This document shows positions 1 to 33,929 of a stretch of 64,000 nucleotides of DNA, piece by piece. The position numbers and the translations under genes are program-made. This stretch comes from Sitta carolinensis (taxonomy: Eukaryota > Chordata > Aves > Passeriformes > Sittidae): the NCBI GenBank assembly GCA_032173965.1, contig CM063290.1, positions 12,177,501 through 12,241,500 of the forward strand, read 5' to 3'. Every line of letters starts with the position of its first letter. The first letter of the stretch is position 1. The notes beneath the pieces were generated by a model. That model saw nothing but the letters and a program-made list of their open reading frames with translations, had not been told where the DNA came from and did not search any database.

Positions 1-104
1 TAAACACAGTGCAAACCCACTGACACTAAAATTTGACTTCATATGCCATAATTAAAACAAGACCAAAGAGAAATGGATCTTTGAGTATGACTGTTTACAT
101 GCTA

Positions 105-19886
<19,782 letters not shown>

Positions 19887-20293
19887 GTTTAGTATGATAT
19901 GGAACTTCTCGACTTGAGATATGGAAGACCTTCAGCAAGACAAAAATTAAATATTAAAGCAACATTACTGATTTTGCACTTAAATTTTAGGTTATTTCAA
20001 GTTACTCGGTAAGTATTCGTTAAGTGCATACATAAAACACAACACTGACAAAATATTAATATTTATCTTCAATTTGCACTGTTACTAGCTTATACAAGTA
20101 ACTATCCAAGGAGGTCTATAAAGCTTTATGATTGAACATCAGATGAATACAAGTGAAATACTGCAGAAACATCAGATTTTAAAAGAGGGGGAAGAAGCTT
20201 GTACCAATTTAACTTGGCAACATTCTACATGCAGCAAACAGTTTTTGGTATATTCTACAAAGCTTCATGATGGAACTGTAAATTAATCCTGTT

Positions 20294-20310
20294 AAAAAAA
20301 AAAAAAAAAA
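20294..20310. repeat. Poly-A tract (A17)
   Basis: Seventeen consecutive A residues in intron 1. No target-site duplication or retroposed body is recognisable beside it. Confidence 0.9.
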
Positions 20311-23300
20311 GCTTAAAAGTAGGTCAATATTACACATTTGTATCACTCTATATGTAATAGCTCCAATCAGATGCTTTCAGAAGTCAGGCTGTCCTTCAAG
20401 AGAAAAGGCACAGTGCCCCTGAGACCTACACTTTCATCTGAGCAAAAGAATAAATGCTTAAAAACATTTAGTCCCCAGTTTATTATTTCTAAATCAAGAC
20501 AGGCTTTTTAGTCAGTCTTTCCCCTTCTTTCCAATTCCTCTACTATTCAATTTGCACCAAAATCTCTCACAGTTGCTAATCTTGAGAGGTGCTTTAAGAA
20601 CAGATCATGATTACAATTTTCATGAATAAGAAAAAGCATGGAAAAAATATGACACTGTCTACTAGATGAATGTAGTGCACACAGATCCCTACTGCAAAAG
20701 GGGAGAACTACAAAAAACGGACTTCAACATGCTGTTAGGCTTATCATAATTTTTTTCACCACATAAGCAAGTAAAAAAAAACATTACCATATCAAAAAGC
20801 CAAATTTTTGAAACTAAAACTGCATCTAACCTTCATTTGGGCACCCCTATACATGTTAATTGTATACAATTTATAATTAATGCACAGGAACAAACAACTA
20901 CCACAATTAAAATTATTAAATAGCCAATGCTCTCCTGCAGAGACATAGATTAACTATAATTTTCTGCACTGACATAGTACAGCCTTCAATTTTATTAACT
21001 GCACGTACATAAATCTCTCAGAAGACAGTAGTTACAACCACAGCTTATAATCAGTCTTCAAGTATTAAGCCACAGCACAAGCAGCTACTCTAATGGCCCT
21101 TTTTCAGGCTGCTACTAGTATTAGGTAGAACAGTAAGTACAATCTCTCCCAACTTCTCTGTCATGAACGCCCCAAGATTTTCACAAACCACATCACCAGA
21201 CTCCAAGTCAGACAGATCCTCTCAACGCCAGCCCCTGGATCCAGGCACCTACATTCACCAGCAATGTCAGCTTCAAAGGGTCCCTCCTCCCCATCTCCTG
21301 CAGCTTATCCACAGCGCCACATCTGCACGTGTTCCCTGCAACCTACCACCTCCTTCCCAGTTAAGCCAATAAATGAAGAAGGAACCCAACAGGAAAGGTT
21401 TATTTTGCTGCCTAAAACTGATCTCCTCAGAAATCTATTCCCATTGCTCAATAAGGTCCTAGTAGAAGAAACACACACTCAAAGGAGAAAGCTGCATCAA
21501 AGCATAGAGCTGGTCTCAGGTGAGAAGAAGCTCGGTACTTCACAAATTGAGTGCTTGAAAGTTGGCATTTTGTTCTGAATGGAAGGAAGCTAACTTGGCA
21601 ACAACTGCGTCCTTTGACTGGGACAGCTTCCCTTGCCTTGTTAAGCTGAAGATTTTCTACTACTATACTATAATTTTACTGCAGATTTATTTGTAAATTA
21701 AGCCACACAAGTTGTTAAAGTTCTAAACCACACTTTCGTTTAAATTGCCACATTTCTTAACTAAGGAGCTTTCTATCCTGGTAAAGATATAGATAATACA
21801 TAAAACCAGTTAAAATCTGTCCTAAACCTACACAGGACTGCTAAGAAAGCTCCTGAGGACAATCTTTGAATTAATCACATCAAACAACTTTATGTACACT
21901 ATACAAATCATATTTTCAATCAAGAAGTCATGCATCCAGAAAACTTTATGTGTATTTACAGAATTATACTTCTAATGGAGTTCACAGCTGCAGGAAAGAA
22001 TTATTAGGTTAATCATACTTGAACTAGTCTGCCTTTAAACAAACACACACTTCCCAGCTATAAAATACAGTAACATCAAAAAGGGTGCCTGCAGGCAACT
22101 CTCCAACTTTGATGGACATATCAAGCAGGAACTTGATACAGGAAAACACCAGGCAGAAAAATAAATGCAAATAGCTTCCAGATCAATGGATCTCAACTGA
22201 GATTCCCACATGACCAATATGTCAGAAGGGACCTTATGGGACATCATGGCAGAATGAGAGAGAAGTGCAATTGCCTTCATTTAAGGTTGTTCCACTGCTG
22301 GGAAGAAACATCAAGTTGTGGGTCTGAAGAAGTATGAAAGAAAAATCTCAACACTAGCAATAATTCCTGTGATTCAGTAAGCTCTTTCAACAGCTGGTAG
22401 AATCAGACAGGGAATACATGAGGAGAATTAGGAGGCTATTTCTGACTCACATCATTAGCTCCATCTGCATTATTTTATACAGACTCAATTACTGAACAAC
22501 CTTCAACTAACACACATTCTCAACATGGCACATACCGCTGATAATTTCCCATATTGAACTCCAAATCAAATCTCTAAATTTAAAAAGCATTATAGAGGTA
22601 TTTTCCTTGTTGATGGGTCATGAAAACTATTCCACAGAAAGAACTACACTCTTCCTCCTATCATATCCCTTCTGGCACACCATCAGCCCAAGCATGTCAC
22701 CACAAGTTCAAAAGGGTAAGTTCTTTGGTTTGTCCCCACTGCCCTGCTGAAAGCTGGGGCTGAACATCACCACATGGACTCCCCAGGGCTGCCTCCTTGG
22801 GTGAGTTCAGGCTCCTGGGTCAGACTGAAAAAACCTTACCAATTCAGAAGAGACTTTAGCAATCTGCATTTTGAGTTTTACTTCCTTCCTTCTATAATAT
22901 GATGAGGAATGAAACATTTCACTACTTTAAACCTTTAATTGAAGATTTAAATATAAACCTTGGACTTTTCAGACCATGATAGAGTATGACATTTTACTAG
23001 TACTCAAACTGAAGTGAGGTGGAATTGTTCAAGTTCAGTTACAATAGGCAATATGACCATGGCAATATCCAAACAACGTGCCCGTGATGCACATTACAGC
23101 CTGCCACTCAGCCTCTCTCCAGCCCCAGAGAAATCCTCTCCCCCTTTTAAAAAATTGAAAATAGTAACCTTTTAAAGAAAGAAGACTTATAACCAATGGA
23201 AATGGTGAAAGCTACTATCACTCCACTCATAATTTTTACTTATTGAGTTGCTCTTGTATAGCTAAGAATATTCTAGAGTCAGAGTAGTAGGAAATATCAA

Positions 23301-24480
23301 AAAGGTCTGTAAAAGAAAATGCTGTTTGCTACTGAGACTAAGAGAATATTAAATCACTTGCAACATTTTTTAACAATGTAGGTATAAATTTAACAAATGG
23401 TCTAGAGATCAGCTGTACAGTGTCTGAACTGTAAGTACTTCTAAGAGCACACATTCGAGTCATGAGCTTAAACGGTAAATCTGCAACTTTGCAAAACACA
23501 GTTTATCAAAACTAAGCGAACAGCATTTCCAATTTGTTACTGTCCTGAAGAGTGTGCAGCTGTGAGCAGGACAGCACCTGCAGCTTCAGACTTAAGCTGA
23601 CACTATTTTGGAGCTAAAATAAATCACAAATTGAATCACTGAAGAAATCACAGCAGTGTACAGAGCTTAAAACTACATCCATCCCTCACAACGAAGAAAA
23701 TGTCACACTTTTTCTCAATTATTACACCACTCCATATTTGTTCATCTATCCTGACTAAACCACCAGAATGCCAAGCAATTGTACCAAAATATTTGTAAGT
23801 AACAAACATTTTTAACAACATTATTAAAGGTGCAAGTGAAGTCATAGTATTTATTGAGAAATTGTTCTAAAAGCACCAGAGCCAGTCTCCATCAGTACAC
23901 CTGAAGAGCTCTGCAAGCCACACTTTTGAAGGACTACTGGCTTACCTCAAGTCAGTTTTCTAACAGCTGGCATAATTAGTAAACTACTTCAGTAAAAATT
24001 TTACCCTTAGAGGTTGATTTTTGGGGCGGGAAGCAAATGTAATCTTCCCTCTGTTGCCCTTAACATTTGTCCCAATTCCACAATCCTTAAAAACTAAATA
24101 ATACACATGTTGCTGCCATCTGTTTATTCTTCCAGTTTTTCAATATAAATGGAAGTTTAAACATTTTCTCTTGAAGCTATGAAAATCTGGACAAATTACA
24201 GATCCAAAAGAAGACGCTTTTGATATCTCTTGTAACCACTGGGTAATTCAAACCCCAGATTTCTCAGATTAAAATGGTTTTTTTAAAGCTAGAGTCTGTA
24301 ATAAAATCCATGTATGGATACACATAAAAAATTATCAAGTTATTACTTTTGCTTATGCTCTTATCATCTGTCTGCTTAAAATACATAAGTTAACTTACAC
24401 ATTTGTATCTTAAACACTCCCTACTTCATTCTTTTCAGATTTTTGTAAAAAGTCCTGTGATAATTAATAGTTTCACTTAC

Positions 24481-24578
24481 CAACAAGAAGTCCAGCAGCT
24501 GTCTTCTGCACTTGCTTTTGTTACCATGAGTTAGCGAGGCAGTTCTTAATAACGGAGACCCTATCTACAAGGGAAGTC
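24481..24578 (-). other. ATP13A3: Candidate alternative 5' exon of ATP13A3 (98 nt)
   Basis: A strong acceptor (ATTTGTCAG) and a consensus donor (GTAAGT) bound 98 bases on the minus strand. An ATG at 24,527-24,525 has an in-frame stop (TAA) six bases upstream. If spliced to the acceptor at 19,929, it stays open and in frame with the ATP13A3 start, adding 30 residues. Its context is weak (C at -3, G at +4), so leaky scanning to the normal ATG would be expected. It may equally be only a 5'UTR exon, or a chance pairing of splice sites. Confidence 0.35.
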
Positions 24579-27500
24579 CTGACAAATGAACTATTTTGTC
24601 TAAAATCTAAAAAAAGTCTCCAAGGGCTTTTCAAACTGTTATCAAAAGATTAACATATCAAAGAAAATTTGGCACTGCTTGGAATGCTTTTTTTTTTCCT
24701 CTTCCCTCCAGTGTGGCCGAACAATTGCAAGACTGTGGCCGGGCTGGCGCAGAGGCTTCGCTTCCAGGCATCAGCAGCCCGGTCCAGCTCCTTCTATTCA
24801 AACAACAAATGCCTCCCCAGGAGCCTGCAGACACTTGCAGAGCTATGCACAAGCCCTGATACTATCTGCCCAGTTAAAAGCATCTATGCTTCTGACCAAA
24901 CCCTTCCTTGCATTTACAGCGGTTGTGAGTGAAGACAACAACATTCATTTTGAGGAGCTGAAGGCAGCAGGTCAGAAATGCACACATTTCTCACTCTCAG
25001 CATTTTGCAGTTTATCACAGAGCATAATGAAGCAATCACACACACCAGATCAGTCGACCTTTAGAAACTGAGTGCTGCAAAGCAAAGACAGTGAACTTTG
25101 CCACTACCTGAACATCACAGAAACAAGGCGCTTTTCTGTACAAAACAAGGCTCGATCAGCTTGCTTTGGTAAGAAGGCAAACCAAGAAATGCAGCAAGGC
25201 AGACAGAAAAAACAAGAAACACATGAAAGGCCAAACTTCAAATTCACCTCTGTCCAAAGCTTAATACAAGTAAATCTTCCTCAGCACCCTATGTAATCAC
25301 TCTCAATAAATGAATCAAACAAAGTAAACTAATACAGGAAGAAAATTAAGAACAAATAATCCTGACTAACCTGTCTAGAAAACAATCGACCATGATTCCT
25401 ATTCCTGACATCTGAGCTATTGTTCTAACAAGTGACTTGCCTGGCTCTCCTGGGTCCAAACAGGAGACTAAAGAACTAAAATTCCTCTTTCAGAACTTAT
25501 TTACAACACGTACATCCTCCACTAAGAGCCACCTTACACCTCTGGTGTTAAAAATTAAGTTTCTAAATAGCTCAATGTCATGAAAAGCTTTTCATATTTC
25601 TGAATAAAAAACACCTTGAAAGTCATCATCTTCAACTGTATCCTGACTAGCTGCCAAAAAAAAATGGGATTTTTTGCAACTTGAAAGCAAAACATTATTT
25701 AGTCACATAGAAATTCAAAATTTCTGCAATTTAGAACAATACTTTCAATAATTTACCTCAAGAAGAAATCAACCCTACAAGGGAACAGACCTTATAAAGG
25801 CAATGTTTACCACTGGGGCTTATTCTTGTTACAGAATCATGAGATTTCCACACACTGAGATCAGTTACCAGAGTCAATTTTTTCCAAACATATAGTCAAA
25901 GTTTTTGGGATTCATGCAATGGGCCTAAAATGGAGGTAAAAGAATTGCTACACATACACAAAACACCAGCTAATGCTCAATCTCTGCCATAATGGCAGTA
26001 ATGAAATCAAAACTGAAGAAATACTCAAACTGGAAGAGCCATAACAGTCCAGGAAGAGGAATGAATGTATCGTCTAAGAAAATATTCCATCTGAAAATAC
26101 ATCCAACTTCTTAGGAAAGATGAAAACTCAGCCTGGGCATAGCTGACCAGGATGGCAGTTCATTTTCCTTGACACAAGGCTAAGAAAATGTAAGGATCAG
26201 GAAAAAAAAAGGTTATAAAATACTTACAAGTATATTCTTCTTTAAACATATTTCATAATATGCTGTGCATGCTAAAAATCAATCATCAAAAAAGCAAATT
26301 TGGACACAACACTTCCAGCTTGCAAGGGATGGAATCAAAACTTCTGCCCACAGTGTCTTGGACATAAGTCCTGTATTTACTTTCCAGTCCTTCTCTTTTA
26401 CCTAAGATATCCCACTTTAGCATCTATAAAAATAAGGTATTATTTCCTAAAATGTCTCTACTGGTGGCTTTTGAAACAGATGGGCAAAATCTGCAGCCAC
26501 TGTGAATGAAAAAAGGACCATTTTAATACACTTGCAATTAAAAATCCTGAAATCTATTTAAACAGCTATAAGAAAGTCCTGCTAAAATGCACCTTACGAC
26601 ATCTTGTCACCAAACAGTCTGTAATCCGAATTCATCATTAGCCTTTGTACCTCCTTAAAGGAAAGAGTTTCTTGTTTGCTCTTTTTGGACTATCATTCTC
26701 CAAGGAGCATCTGTACCCAGGTATGCCTGCACTCTACATTTTTCCTTCTCTGATTCTGCTTCACTGTTGTAGGTACCCAGGACCACAGCCATGGTGAGTG
26801 CCAGGTGGATTTTGCTACACCCTGGACTGGAAGGATCCAGATGCCTGAGCTGCAGCACAATGCAGAGGCATCTCACACCACCTGGCAAGCCTGACACCGC
26901 ATGCGAGAGCCTCTTTGCCTGGCCCCAAAACATAAATCCCATGTCACTCAAAGACCACCCTGAAACTCAATCAGATCCCTTTACAGGTGATACATGACTT
27001 AGCCAAGTGACACTTGCTACCACACTTTTGTGACCATAAAAATAAAAGGTCATGACTTTTACTTCAACATGCATTACCATGAGCTTACACACGTAATGCA
27101 CTTGTAAAGCTATCAGTATTATTTGAACATACCTGTATTCTTACAAGCATGTGGTTTACAAACACAAGAGATATTCTACTTGAGGCAGCCTCACCCTAAG
27201 AAATGCACCTTACTAAACTAGGAGCTGATGCAGTTTACAGCTCTCCAGTAACCTGCAGCTGAACCCTTAAATATTAAGTTATCCAATAATGTACAACAGA
27301 TGCTCAGGTAAGACATACAAACTAAAATAACTATGGAAGATCAAAAATCCTTCAACTGCATTTTGAAAGGAGTTAAAAGTTATAATTTGTATTACAAACA
27401 AAGCTTAACACTTTAGTCAACTAACCAAGCTCTAACAATAAGAATGACATAATAGTTTAATGAATACATGGAAATTTTACAAGTACACGAGCTAAATTTT

Positions 27501-30500
27501 AACAAAGCCCTCCACTCAATACCTATTTTATCACTTCCCATCTTAGGCTTTCTGTTATAATACAAGCTTTTGTTTCTGTGTTTAGGCTTAAGGAAGACCA
27601 TTGTATCCAACAATCACCAAACCAAAACTGTATTTACATTTGTAGAGTGTATTCTTTCTAAAGTATACTTTTTGCAGGCTGTAATAGCAATTGCAATGTT
27701 TATAGTAGAGTACAGACTACATTAAGGAAAGATAATTCTACATCTAACAATAAACTCAGTATGTCAATTTATCATGATAACGAAGTACTATAGCCAATAC
27801 TACACTCAAAACTTACTTTGTAACTGGTCTTCAGATTATTCTTTTCAAACCACTTAGAAATTTGTTATTAATATAGCAGCAACGAAGAAATTGAAGATAT
27901 GTTGGAAGAGAATTAAGGAAAGCTGTTGGTTATCTCAAGGACAATTAGTCAAGCATTTTAACACCTAACCTTCTAAGCATCTCATTTATCTTACTTCAAG
28001 CAGGAGCTATTCACATTCAATGAAAATTTTAAACTGAAAAACCAAGCACCAAAAATCACAATCACCTAAAGCTTGTTCCCAACTCTCAGGGTCACAGAAA
28101 CAGTCTTTACCCATTTCCTTTCAGATTTCTGGATCTCTTACCTAACTGCCATGAGGGAAAGACGACCTGCCCCACAGTCAGGGATCCAACAAAGCATACA
28201 TTTATTTTGGATGCTTCTTAGTTCTTTTGTCTCATGGAAGAGTATACCAGACATTTGGGTTAGAATTCACAACTGTTTTGTTGTTCTTGGAAGAGAAAGT
28301 CAAACTGTTCCAAACACCTTGGGTAAGGCATGGCATCATTACACCCAGCGTGAGTTCTCGACACTGAGCACTGAGGCTCTTCCCAAAGAAACCTTCCTTT
28401 CTCACATGAGGCTCGAACTTTATTCAGCCCTTCTATGTGATTAAATAACCAAGACTATTATGGTTAGATGATGGGGATGGCAAAGATGCCCCATGCCAGC
28501 ACCAAGAGACCCTCAGCCATTCTAGTGGAGAACTGGAGTCTGAAGACCCAGCAACAATGGGTCCTTTCAAGGAAGCATTTCCCCTTAGGGGCCGTGCCAA
28601 GAGCCCAACCTTTCCTGTGTGGCTGCCGCCTTATTGTGCAATGTAGAGTATCTGCTTCCTGGGATATATTTGCTTTTGTAGTATGGATGCTCAATAAAAG
28701 GAGGCAATGACTTTTTTTCCCTCTTCCTCTTAAATTCTTGGAAAATATTTTTCAGGGTAACATAGGAACATTTGAATCAAATTTCTCTTTGTCTGCAAGG
28801 AGATCATCAAGCACAACTAGACTAATCACAAGAGATGAACTTTCCTCCAAAGTTTAGACATTTAACTTTTGTTTCCTCAGTAGCACATACAGTGGCATAG
28901 AGCTATGACTTCAGCAGTCACACTCATTGTAAGCAAGCAATTGGCTTTCACATGTTCCTTTCCCATCCTATTTATGACTTAGTACCTTTCACTGCTTTCA
29001 GCCAAGCATTCTCACACAAAACAGCAGTATTTCTTCAGTTTCCTGAAGCCAAAATGTGAAACTTAGATATTCTGAAGTTCAACTATATAACTACTAAAAG
29101 TACACAACACAAGAGTATATTCCAGAATAACAGATTTGGCACCAAATTGTATTAATTTCTAAAAATGTAGTCTGTAAGAAAATCAATACATTAAACCAGG
29201 GGTTTCTAGGGTTTACTGAAAGCACAATTTTAAAAAATAGTCATAATAAATTAACAGAAAGGCTGAAGTATGTGGCACATTCACTTAACTTAGATCAGAA
29301 ACACTTCAACGAAAAAGCTCTTGTGTGCAAACAACATGTCAATCAATAGAAATACTGTGCACAACAGAAACTGCTAAAACTCTATAATATAACACTAAAT
29401 ATTAATGTTTAAATAATATATAAAAGAATTAAATTCAATTTAAGATGTCACATATGACAATTTATTTGTTTTGACCTCAAATTACAGTAACTGAAATAAT
29501 TAACAGAAAACTCTGCAAACAAGTTCCACTCCAAGATTGAACTGCTGTACGGACAATTTTTTATGCACAGGAAATTTATCGGACCTGACAGCTTAGCTCC
29601 TGAAAATTATTAATTTACCCTCAGACCTACCATATAAAGCAAGATGAAAAAATCAAGGGGGAAAAGTTGCACTTTGTTTCCCTGAAAAGAAGTTTGACAA
29701 AGACAAGAAGAGAACAGACATAAAGGACTGTAACATTTAACTCCATGCCTCTATGCCTGTAATGTAAACCTTGGCCCACATCCATCTAGCTATGTCCCAG
29801 TCATTCAGAACAGTCCTACAAACCCAGAAGCTTCAGAGATTTAGTAAACAGTTGCATTTCAGAGAAGGACTTCTACAATTCATGAAATTAAATCAACTCC
29901 TCACATCCTACTACAATACATTTCATCATTGCCTTAAAGAACTTTTCTTTCTTTCCTAGCCTAGCAGAATTTTTGTAACAGTATTAAGAGGTGTAACTGT
30001 ATCCATTTTCTCTGCTGGGAGGAGGAAAGTTTCCTTAAAAGCAAGTCTGAAATGTTTCAAGTACATGAAGTGTATCAAGGAGTGCTCTTTCCTCAAGCAT
30101 TGACCTCACTAACTGAAATACCACCACTGTCTAGCCAAATATTCAGAAGTCGCCTCTTCCCAGATAGCTCTAGTCCAGATGCTTGACCCAGTTTTCCCCC
30201 TTCAGCCTTGTTTTTTCATAAATGTTAGGTGAAAACAGAGGTCAGCTTCCTAAAGCACCACTGAGGAATATCACAATTTCACCTCTATTAAATACCCAAG
30301 TAGTTTTAACTCCATACCCTTTGCATCAATGCCATGGAAGATGAGAGAGCTGGGCTGAAGGCTATTAGAGCAACAAAACAATGGACCAGAAAGGTCATAT
30401 CAAATGTGCACTTCCCCTGCAGGCAAGGAGACAGCACAGAGAGTCACATCATGATGCTCCCCAGTGCACAGTCTCCAGTCCCAGGGACTTGAAATTCAAG

Positions 30501-33500
30501 AGTTTCATTAGCCAAATACTCTATCATCTTATTTATTACTAAGTGAATTTTTCCTGGGTTTTTAAAATTATTTTGTGGCATTTCTTAAGCTTGCCAACAT
30601 CCTGCAAAGAACTCCTGAATTCACTGAGAAGGATTCATTTTGCCCTTATTTTGACCCTCAATTTATTAGCCTTATGAACGTGCACTCTGGTTTCTCGTTG
30701 GCCACGGCATTTGGAAAAGGAAACTGCCAAACAACTACTTAATCTGAATATAAGCAAAATAATCAAAAATATTTTGAAAAAGACTGCAGCTCTGAACATT
30801 ACCTTATTTCTATGCGACATTTAAAAAGGAATCAACCACCACTTAACTATGTTTTTACTGTCTTTCAACTGATGTTGTAGGTACCAAGCTCTTTTTCATA
30901 ACTGTATATACTACCATACTTTTAAAATTAAAATACGCTAACCTAGCTAAAATCAAAATTCGTATCCAAAAAACAAGGATGTTCTCTGATAGAGGAACAC
31001 ATAGATATAAAACACACTCTTCAGGAATCCAGAAAAGATAAGATGGAAGGATACAGCAAAACACCACACAGATGATTCACCGTAAAATACTGCCCCACAA
31101 ACTTCGCAAACTCAGCTGTCTGGGCAAAGCTCAATGTCTGCACTACCAAAACTGCAGTCTCCAAAAAAAGTGAGCTTTTCAAAAGTTGAACTATTTTCAT
31201 TAAGCTAGGCCAACAAAAAGTATTTTCTGAGAGTGCACACCAAAATATACTCAACTCAATACATTATTCTGTTGACAGTTCTCATCAACCAGCACTACTG
31301 TCTTGACTATAAGGCTGCATGAGTTCTGCTACCACACCCATCAACGTCACATACAAGTGTTATCAGACTTCAGCTAAACAGACAATTCTGCCATTTAAGA
31401 TACTATTTCTTCACTATTGGCATTCTATTTATGCTAGCAGAGGATGACAGCAAGCAGGAAACTGAGACTATGCATTTGTTCCAAATGAAAGATGTAGACT
31501 ACACTAATTCAAAATACTTCGCTCTGAAACCAGAGGCAAAGACTTCTATGACCTGTTCCAGGAATGGACTTAAGAGGAACAGCATCTCCAGCAAAGACAA
31601 GCCAGTGTTTAACACACCAGACAGTCACTACTGAAATGACCATGGGCTAAGAACTGGGCCTACAGATGCTTCCAGCATATCAGTACCAGCTTAAGGCAGA
31701 AAAATCCTCCATAATACATGCTCAGAATGAAATTATGACAACAGTCTCCCAACTGAAAAAACCTGCTGCACTCTGGGGAAGGGATTTTGCTGGATAATGG
31801 AAAGGGTGGCAGAAGAAAAAGTGCTATGAAGACAACTCCATCAGCACACTATTGAGTAAGGACCCTGTCAGGCTGACAAGACCATAAGTTATTTTTCATT
31901 GTGCTTTCGCCCTAGAAAAGGCATGCAGATTGTGTGGTGAAATTTGTATGTTCCTACATTTTTGCCTGTTCATTACTACAGCTATTTTTGCTGGAGAAGA
32001 CAAGTTCATAAAACCCCACAAATTATATTGCTAACAAAAATTAAAATCTGTAGATGAACTAAGAAAAAAGAAGTTAGGAGCACAAGTAGACTTTCTACCA
32101 ACTGCACAACAATGGTTTGCCAAGTGCTTCAGTTCACTCGGACACATTACACCTGCCTCTGCTCCAGATGCCCTTCACCACAGGTTGATCTCACCCAAGC
32201 AGCAGAAAGACATCACAGCAGTACAACTGTAAAACAGCAGAAGGTGTATTTCATCCATACACTGCTGGCATTTAAAGTCTGCCTCTCTGAACTGGACTCA
32301 ACACCACTATTCCTTACCACAAGTCTTCAATATTGCCAATATTAAGGCTCAGTAGGCTGCCTCCAGCAATAAAGCATGGCTATGATGCAGGAAAGTAATG
32401 TTAGGACCCTCTCTCAAAGCACAATTTAAGGTTTTGGGGTCCTTCCCATATGGACCAATTGAAGACAGGGTTAATCTAAAGAATGCAGTCTCCAAGACCT
32501 CATATTTGACAATCCTTTTATGTTTCCATTTGAATTACGAGTTGGTCTGAAAAGAACTTTTTGCTGGCTTGTCAGATCTGGAGTACTGCTCTAGTGACAG
32601 AAGCACCACTTTCAGACAGTAGCACCCTCAGCAAAAGGCCACTCAAGCCAGTGGAACAACCCTTTGAATTCACTGGGCTTTGGATCAAGGCTTCACAACT
32701 TTGTGACAACAGTAGCTATGTTAAGAACCCTTCATGCCTCTAAGATAAAAATAGAGCCCCTGTTTGAGAAACAGAGGTAAGAAAAATTATCTCTCTGCTC
32801 AGAGAAAAAATACTCTAGCCAACTGTAAAAGGACTTTTCAGGAAATGAACCTGCACGCCAAAGTTATATAGGTCAATAAATATTACGGGGTAAAGGTAAA
32901 GTCAGACAGGTAATGCAACTTAACTGTACAACCTCCCCATTGGAGGCCAACCATTATCCCTGTCATTGACCTTTCAGCTCCTGCTATCTATTGTTGCATT
33001 AAATGTAGCCTCCAGAAAATAAGCTCTTGCTACTGTTGATGTAAACACCACAGCAGACCTTAAGGGCAGAGTTCATAAGGGTAACTGTACTTTTCTTCAA
33101 CAATTTGAAGACGTGACATAACAGCAAAATGCACAGGATTAATTGATGTATTTTCAAACATTCCAGCCACATTACAAATCAATTGCTGAAATAGAAGGAT
33201 TAGATAGATCCTTTGTTTTGCCACGCAAAATGTACTGCAGACATTCAAAAGCGATTATAACAGCGCATAAAAACAATGATATATAAAATAGCATGGCTAT
33301 ACTTCAGTTAGACTTTCTACTTTGCAATGGGTCCATCCTCACTTAGGCTCCCTGTAGTGGTGAACATACCACAGCTTGGGAACTGCAGAGAGATCCTCAA
33401 AGCCAAAGGTGGACCTTTGTAACTATGGATGAGAAACATTACAGGATCTGAAAACTACTAAAACTACTAAAATCCATGGAAATTCATCAGTGCTCTGCTA

Positions 33501-33929
33501 GGCTTAACTCACACAGACATGGCTAACATGTAGCACCTCCACCATGGATGTTTGAAACATCCTGATAGCACAAAAAAACTCACTCCATATGCAGGAGGAA
33601 GCATCCAAGACAAGAAAGTAATCCAGAACACTGTATGTTTCCAAATCAATACAAGCACCACAGTTCTAACCATTTGAACCTGTACAAGATCTAAACTCAC
33701 GTGATACAACCAAGAGATTGACAAAAAGAATCCTGTCTCTTCCTGATTGGCTCAAACTTGACATCAAGTAAAACTAGAATCTTATGAGATGAAATGGACT
33801 ATTCTCCAACCTAAGCCATATATACCATTCTTTCTAAACACACAAACTTGCTCTTCATGGCCACAAGACTTCTTAAAGTACTACTTAAACTGTGAGAGCA
33901 TATTAAAAACTTAATTGGTGTTTTCCATG

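Noticed and set aside
24658..25071. GC-rich patch with overlapping open frames in intron 1, considered as an alternative first exon or promoter
   Set aside because: It is not CpG-dense enough to call a CpG island, and no donor in the right orientation was seen within it. It is mentioned only as context for the candidate exon at 24,481.
27810..28150. Other GTAAG-type donor motifs on the minus strand of intron 1 (for example near 27,815 and 28,140)
   Set aside because: No suitable acceptor and exon body pair could be supported, and such hexamers are common by chance in 20 kb.
28073..28710. Possible LTR or gene remnant in ATP13A3 intron 1 (123-codon frame, AATAAA near 28,690)
   Set aside because: I could not find matching terminal repeats, TG...CA ends, a target-site duplication or a primer-binding site, and the frame resembles no known protein.
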